Assembly (NCBI GenBank): GCA_963573305.1
Contig: OY754334.1
Coordinates: 30,559,614 to 30,623,613 of the forward strand
Origin: Pyrrhosoma nymphula
Taxonomy: Eukaryota > Arthropoda > Insecta > Odonata > Coenagrionidae
Length of the DNA: 64,000 nt
Direction of reading: 5' to 3'
Below, piece by piece: positions 59,449 through 64,000 of this stretch; positions within the stretch are counted from its first letter, which is position 1, and each line of letters begins with the position of its first letter. The notes below the pieces were generated by a model. It searched no databases. It was not told the DNA's origin and saw only the letters and a program-made list of their open reading frames with translations. The position numbers and the translations under genes are program-made.

Positions 59449-61096
59449 ATGTCAAGGAATTTACCAGAAGAGCATGACATTCTGACATTGACATACCAGT
59501 ATGACACTCTGGAGCAATTCAAAAGGAAAAAACTAGATGAAAAGTTTTCGTTCATGGAAGAAAAACTTGCAGAAATTACAAAATGTCCAGATGCTCAAAA
59601 AAAAGTCGTGCTTTGAGGTATTTTAAAAGTGATTTCAAGAAAAAATGGACAGCCGCTAGTTACAAACATGAAATTTTATTGCAAATCAATGAAAAATGGT
59701 TTAAGTCTTCGATTGAATTGCCTTAATGGTTTGTGGAACACACAAAAACCGGGACGACCTCCTAAAACATTCCTAGATTTAAGTGACCGCAGTAAGCTTC
59801 GAAAAACTAAGGAAATACGAGAGCAGGTATCTGTTGAGGAGTTGACATATGCTGCTGGCATGAGTCAGCGCACTTCGGGTAACAATGACGCGTCAAAATT
59901 AATAAAAGAAATGGTTTCCCTGCCAACCAGAGCTACGAAATTGCGCAAAGTTATTACTTCTGCTCGAAAGCAAACCATTTTTAAAAAAACATGCACCCCA
60001 AGAGACACTGGCGATACGTAGAAGGCGATTTTAGCCGAATACAGTGGGAAGTACTACATGGGGCTAAAAAGAGCATCTACCCTTGCTATTCCCTTATAAA
60101 AAAGGCCAAGAAGGAATTTTATCCCAATGAGGAATCGATACAAGTGACTGAAACCTGCTCTGAAATTCAACTACAAGCATTACTTGACCACACTTGTGAA
60201 AATTTGCAATGCTGCGACTGATACTGCATCCGCCATGCGATGCTATATTTGCGGACAGACATCCAAAGATTTCAATAAATTGGTTGAAGCAGAGGAAGTC
60301 AGTGTCGAAGCAGTGAAGTTTGGACTCTCTATTCTTCATTCAAGAATACGCTTTTTCGAATCGCTATTGCATTTAGCGTATAAACTACCACTGAAAAGGT
60401 GGCAAGCGCGTACTGCCGAAAACAAAAAAATTGTTAAAGAAACAAAAGAAAAAATTCAAAAGGCATTCAAAGAAGAAATGGGTCTCTTCGTAGACTTTCC
60501 CAAGCAGGGCTTTGGGAATACAAATGACGGCAACACATCCAGAAGATTTTTTACCCACCCAGAATGCTCTTCTCGAATCACTGGCGTCAATGTGGATTTA
60601 ATTAAAAGATTCAAAGTAATTCTGGAAGTGATTTCGAGTGGCAACAGCATTGATACTGAGAAATTTGATGCATTTTCTCGTGAAACTGCAAAAATGTACA
60701 CATATTTGTATGGCTGGCATCCTATGTCACCAAATATTCACAAAGTTTTAATGCATGGCGCTGAAGTCATATCTAATGCAATTCTGCCTATAGGCCAGTT
60801 GCCGGAGGAGGCAGCCGAGGCCCGACAAAAGCACATACGGCAATACTTGACTAAATTTTGCTCGAATATTTTCACGCTTGGATTGAACCAGAGGTATACT
60901 ATACAGACTGTTACTAAGTTCAGACCCATATTTAAGCTGTAGCCGACCAAGGTATCATAAGGAAAGTGTCCCATTTTCGCAAGAGGCAATCAGTTCAATG
61001 GTCGCAAGCACACCGTCTTTACCTTTATATGAGAATGATAGCGACGAAACTGTAAAGAAAGGCGAAGATGACGACGAAGAAGACGATGACCAATAG
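59449..61096 (+). pseudogene. Transib transposase, frameshifted and internally deleted
   Basis: It starts MSRNLPEEHDI at 59449. It shifts frame at an A8 run (59597-59604) into RYFKSDFKKKWTAASYKHEI, shifts back near 59735 to PGRPPKTFLDLSDRSK, shifts again near 59985 to a RRHWRYVEGDF-like stretch, and again near 60185. The 60190-60910 part holds ATDTASAMRCYICGQTSKDF, then RFFESLLHLAYKLPLKRWQ, FGNTNDGNTSRRFF, SSRITGVNVDLIKRF and ILPIGQLPEEAAEAR. The EEA glutamate corresponds to the third catalytic acidic residue of Transib/RAG1. A last shift gives SSDPYLSCSR and an acidic tail ending at 61096. The segment around the first catalytic Asp (DGSTGHS-type motif in relatives) is not found, so a large internal deletion near 60180 is likely. 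No active enzyme can be made. Confidence 0.85.
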
Positions 61097-61191
61097 TTTG
61101 ACACTGAATAAAGATATATTGATATTCATATTTTACCAAACTGATATTCATATTTTCTGTATTCAGTTTCCATGGTATTCCATACAATACA

Positions 61192-61620
61192 GTTCTGGAG
61201 TAACATAGTTACTTTTTTATGCGTGTATTGTTACCCATGTTACTGTTTTGCTTTATATTATCTCATATAAGTGTATTAATTTTTGTATAAGTGTATGTAT
61301 ATGTACGAAAAAGTGTATCTTAATATAAGTATTACCACGGAATTTCCCACTTTTTGTATGATATGTTGCGATGATATGTATTTTCATGTATGTCTCATCC
61401 TTGATTTGTTTCAATTTAATTTCTGCTTTAAGTTTCTTCCTGTACTCGTATTTATCAAAATTGATGAGCTATTTCTTATTTGGTATTTTTGTTTTTCTTT
61501 TATTCTCTCTGTATGTTCTCTCTGCGACAAATCGCCATTAAATGCCCATTGTTGCTCATAGGTAGCTTTGCCACAGAACAGAAATAAATAAATATTATTA
61601 TTTATAGTGTAATAGTTTTC
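61192..61620 (+). other. Transib 3' non-coding arm, possible LINE tail
   Basis: The 92-codon frame 61283-61561 ends SVCSLCDKSPLNAHCCS and is followed by GCTTTGCCACAGAACAGAAA and TAAATAAATA. That ending resembles a retroelement tail with a short A/T repeat. It may be an older insertion carried by the Transib. No target duplication was identified. Confidence 0.3.
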
Positions 61621-61753
61621 GTGTCAAGTTCGTATATTTTGTAAATAAACATCTAATTAAGGTCAAAACTTGTTTTTCCTTTGATCACTTTGAGAAAGAA
61701 AGCATAAAATAATTTTGACCGGTTTTTGAGTGCAAATACTCCTACGTGCACCG

Positions 61754-64000
61754 GCCAGACCACTCTCCCCGACACAGGCAGCCTCTGCACCACCTGAGGC
61801 TAGAACGGCACTCATGCCGCAGTCTATGCCAAATGGAGATGAAGCTGGGCAGGCCGTCGCTGAACTACGAACGCGGTTGTTAAGCACAATATCTTATGAT
61901 GATGGACAACCTAGGCCGAGAGATATCCACCAAAAAATCTCTCTGCGGGGTAATCACCTTTCCCGTTTGAATGGCCTCATCGACGAAATCCTGACAGAGA
62001 CGTCGGACCTATGGACGGTCAATTGCGTGGTCTACGCTGCTGCCAAAATCATGGCTCACTCCCAAAAGAACACCTCTTGGGAGGAAAAAGCAGAAAAAAG
62101 GCTGGAACAGTTGGAGGCCAAGATCACGCAGGCGAGACAACAGGCGTCGAGAATTCAGTGTGTGATGGAATACATCGCATCTGGGCGAGCTTTCACTCCT
62201 AAAGTTCGGCGCATAGCGCGCAGTCTCAGGTACAACCATCACACGCTGAATAAAAGCGTGCTGCTTACCATTAAGCAGCACGCGGTCGATAGAGTACGGG
62301 CACTCACCACGGCCCGGAAAAAACTCCTGAAGAGGAGTAGGGGCGTGAGAGAAAATGCCACCTTTCTCCTTCAGCCGTCCCGTCTCTTTCGACCACCTCC
62401 GCCTGTTGTTGAATCTCCGCCACCCGTCCAAGAGGTTGAACGTTTCTGGAAGGAAATATACGAAACGTCGAAGCCATTCAACGGAGACACTCCGGCCATA
62501 GGCCTCTTTAAAGAGGTTTGTGACCGCCACCTACAAGATGTGGATGGACCTCTTTCAGTCACCGAAAGTGACGTGAAGAAGGCCTTCTCTGGCAAGAAGA
62601 ATTTCTCGGCTCCAGGAATGGATGCCGTGAATAACTTCTGGTGGAAGAAATTTACTTCCACCCACCAACACCTCGCCAGAATCTTCACGTCCTTTCTAAA
62701 TGGTGGAAAACCAATTCCACCTTGGCTGACTGAGGGACGCACGGTTTTAATACCTAAGAAGGGAGACTTGTCCAATCCAAAGAACTACCGCCCTATAACC
62801 TGCCTCAACACTGTATATAAGGCGTTCACCTCGATCTTGAGCGACCTTATCCTACACCAAGTCCAGCCGGTTTGGGAGGAGGTGTACGAGCAGAGGGGCT
62901 CAAAGCGGGGAATCGCGGGATGCAAGGACAACCTGCTCATTGATAGGTGCATATGCCAGGATGCCATCCGGCATAAGCGAAACCTATCAATGGCCTGGGT
63001 GGACTACAAGAAGGCTTTTGACACCACTTCGCATGAGCTATTGATCGCCATGCTGAAGTTGATGAAAGTCCACCCTGAGGTTGTGTCCTGCATCCAACGC
63101 CTGTTACCACTGTGGAAAACGCGCTTCGTTCTGAGCTCAGGCAAGCGGTCAGTTTCCACAGAGTTGGTAACATACCACCGTGGCGTTTTTCAAGGCGACA
63201 GCTTGAGCCCCCTACTGTTCTGTATTTCCCTCCTACCCCTGTCCCTTAGGCTGCGACGAGGTAAAGGATACATGTGTGGTGTTCCAGGTGACAGGAAGCA
63301 TAAGGTCACCCATTTGTTTTATATGGATGACCTGAAGCTGTATGCTTCTAATGCGAAAGACCTTCGCACTGCCCTGGACACCGTACTGGAATACAGTGAG
63401 GCTATAGGAATGGAGTTCGGATTGGACAAGTGTGCATCCATCCACTTGGCGAGAGGAATATTTTCGGAGATCAAGGAAGACGTGCAACTTGTTGACGGGA
63501 GCGTCATTCGTCACCTCGAGGACGATGACAGCTATGAATATCTCGGCGTCCCCCAGCGCCGAATGCAGGAGGTTACAGCAGTGAAGGAAAGGCTCACCGC
63601 CAAATACAGACAGACTCTCAGGAACATCTGGAGTTCTGAGCTGTCAGGCAAGAACAAGGTTCTTGCCACGAACATGTTCGCGGTTCCTACACTGCTGTAT
63701 ACCTTCGGATGCATGAAGTGGAACGTTAACGAGTTGCAGAACCTCGATAGGGGAACGAGGAAGATGATGACCATCTATAGAAGTCTTCATCCGAAATCTT
63801 CCGTCGCCAGATTGTATCTCCCTCGCAATGTAGGTGGTAGAGGACTATTGAGTCTGGAATGTCTCCACAACAGAGTTGTCCTGGGTACAGCTTGCCGAGT
63901 TTTGAAAAGCAGGGACCCCCTGCTCAATCTCGTGAGTGATCACGAGAGTGCGGGAGCAGGGGCGTTTCTCTTCCAGGCGGCAAAGAGGGCAGCGGACGAA
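61754..64000 (+). CDS. Dong/R4 element ORF, reverse-transcriptase part (open to the window end)
   Basis: 749 consecutive codons without a stop, continuing in phase from 57990 once the Transib and one CACCG copy are removed. In order: a helical linker region; FWWKKF and PPWLTEGRTVLIPKKGDLSN (fingers, about 62636-62776); NYRPITCLN (about 62783-62809); the motif A aspartate in AWVDYKKAFDTTSH (Asp at 63002-63004); GVFQGDSLSPLLF (motif B); and the catalytic FYMDDLKLYA (YMDD at 63320-63331). It then reads EYLGV and the thumb/linker (NKVLATNMFAVPTLLYTFGC, RKMMTIYRSLHPKSSVARLY, GGRGLLSLE). The enzyme copies the element RNA by target-primed reverse transcription. The endonuclease is expected downstream. 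All catalytic residues seen are intact. Confidence 0.92.

Larger units (their letters stand above)
57991..61748 (+). mobile_element. Transib DNA transposon, defective, 3,758 bp
   Basis: The terminal inverted repeats are identical for the first 21 bp (CACGTAGGAGTATTTGCACT plus C) and then partly similar. CACCG flanks both sides (57986-57990 and 61749-61753). CAC-starting ends and a GC-rich 5-bp duplication are diagnostic of Transib, the superfamily related to the RAG1 recombinase. The interior holds broken transposase coding sequence at 59449-61096 and long non-coding arms (58020-59440 and 61100-61720). The insertion is inside the retrotransposon frame, in codon phase such that clean excision leaves that frame intact. 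Confidence 0.92.
57534..64000 (+). mobile_element. Dong/R4-clade non-LTR retrotransposon, runs off the window
   Basis: It begins immediately after (TAA)11 and continues past the last base. It comprises a structured 5' region (57534-57625), a single long frame split by a Transib insertion (57991-61748), and a reverse-transcriptase domain. Elements of this clade encode a restriction-enzyme-like endonuclease after the reverse transcriptase, which would lie beyond 64000. Its base composition is clearly more GC-rich than its surroundings. Excluding the Transib, about 2.7 kb of the element is visible, and no stop codon breaks the frame. Confidence 0.88.

Noticed and set aside
62009..63774. Multiple minus-strand frames up to 173 codons
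   Set aside because: All are shadows of the plus-strand reverse-transcriptase frame, which has the family motifs.

Overview
The window is eukaryotic, repeat-dense, AT-rich DNA, most likely from an arthropod and probably an insect. I infer this from the mobile elements: a Dong/R4-clade non-LTR retrotransposon next to a TAA microsatellite, a Transib transposon, several families of short terminal-inverted-repeat elements, hAT-like elements with 8-bp target duplications, and tRNA-like SINE traces. No sequence identifies the order or species. I found no convincing host protein-coding gene, rRNA or complete tRNA gene. Most long open frames are by-products of pyrimidine-rich tracts or of repeats.

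Layout. 0.1-0.8 kb holds a hAT-like non-autonomous element with an ATTGACAT duplication. 2.8-3.6 kb holds a short TIR element (family J) and a 165-bp tandem satellite. 5.3-10 kb mixes long pyrimidine tracts with nested TIR elements (family B inside family C) and a second J copy. 10-17 kb holds a diverged direct duplication, a 371-bp TIR element (family H), a decayed LINE C-terminus and a remnant of a transposon-type gene. 18.5-33.5 kb contains families A and D, large fold-backs, LINE pieces, a well-bounded hAT-like element (25.0-25.8 kb), a SINE and a long-TIR element (family G). 33.6-57.5 kb is mostly unassigned sequence with further copies of these families and a fold-back at 43.3-43.6 kb.

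The most informative part is 57.5-64.0 kb. A Dong/R4-type element starts directly after a (TAA)11 run. Its 5' end can be folded as an HDV-like self-cleaving ribozyme. Its reverse-transcriptase frame is open to the last base of the window. The frame is interrupted once, by a 3,758-bp Transib element flanked by a perfect 5-bp CACCG duplication, and removing the insertion restores the frame exactly. The Transib transposase is itself frameshifted and internally deleted. Its ends resemble a 12-spacer recombination signal sequence.

A second theme is a dispersed set of hammerhead-ribozyme-like motifs at 15.5, 16.1, 18.6, 27.7, 33.1/33.5 and 43.4/43.5 kb. Most carry a palindromic stem III whose sequence differs between loci but stays self-complementary, and most lie in fold-back structures. 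This arrangement recalls Penelope-like elements and retrozymes. All functional statements are inferences from sequence; no database search was possible.
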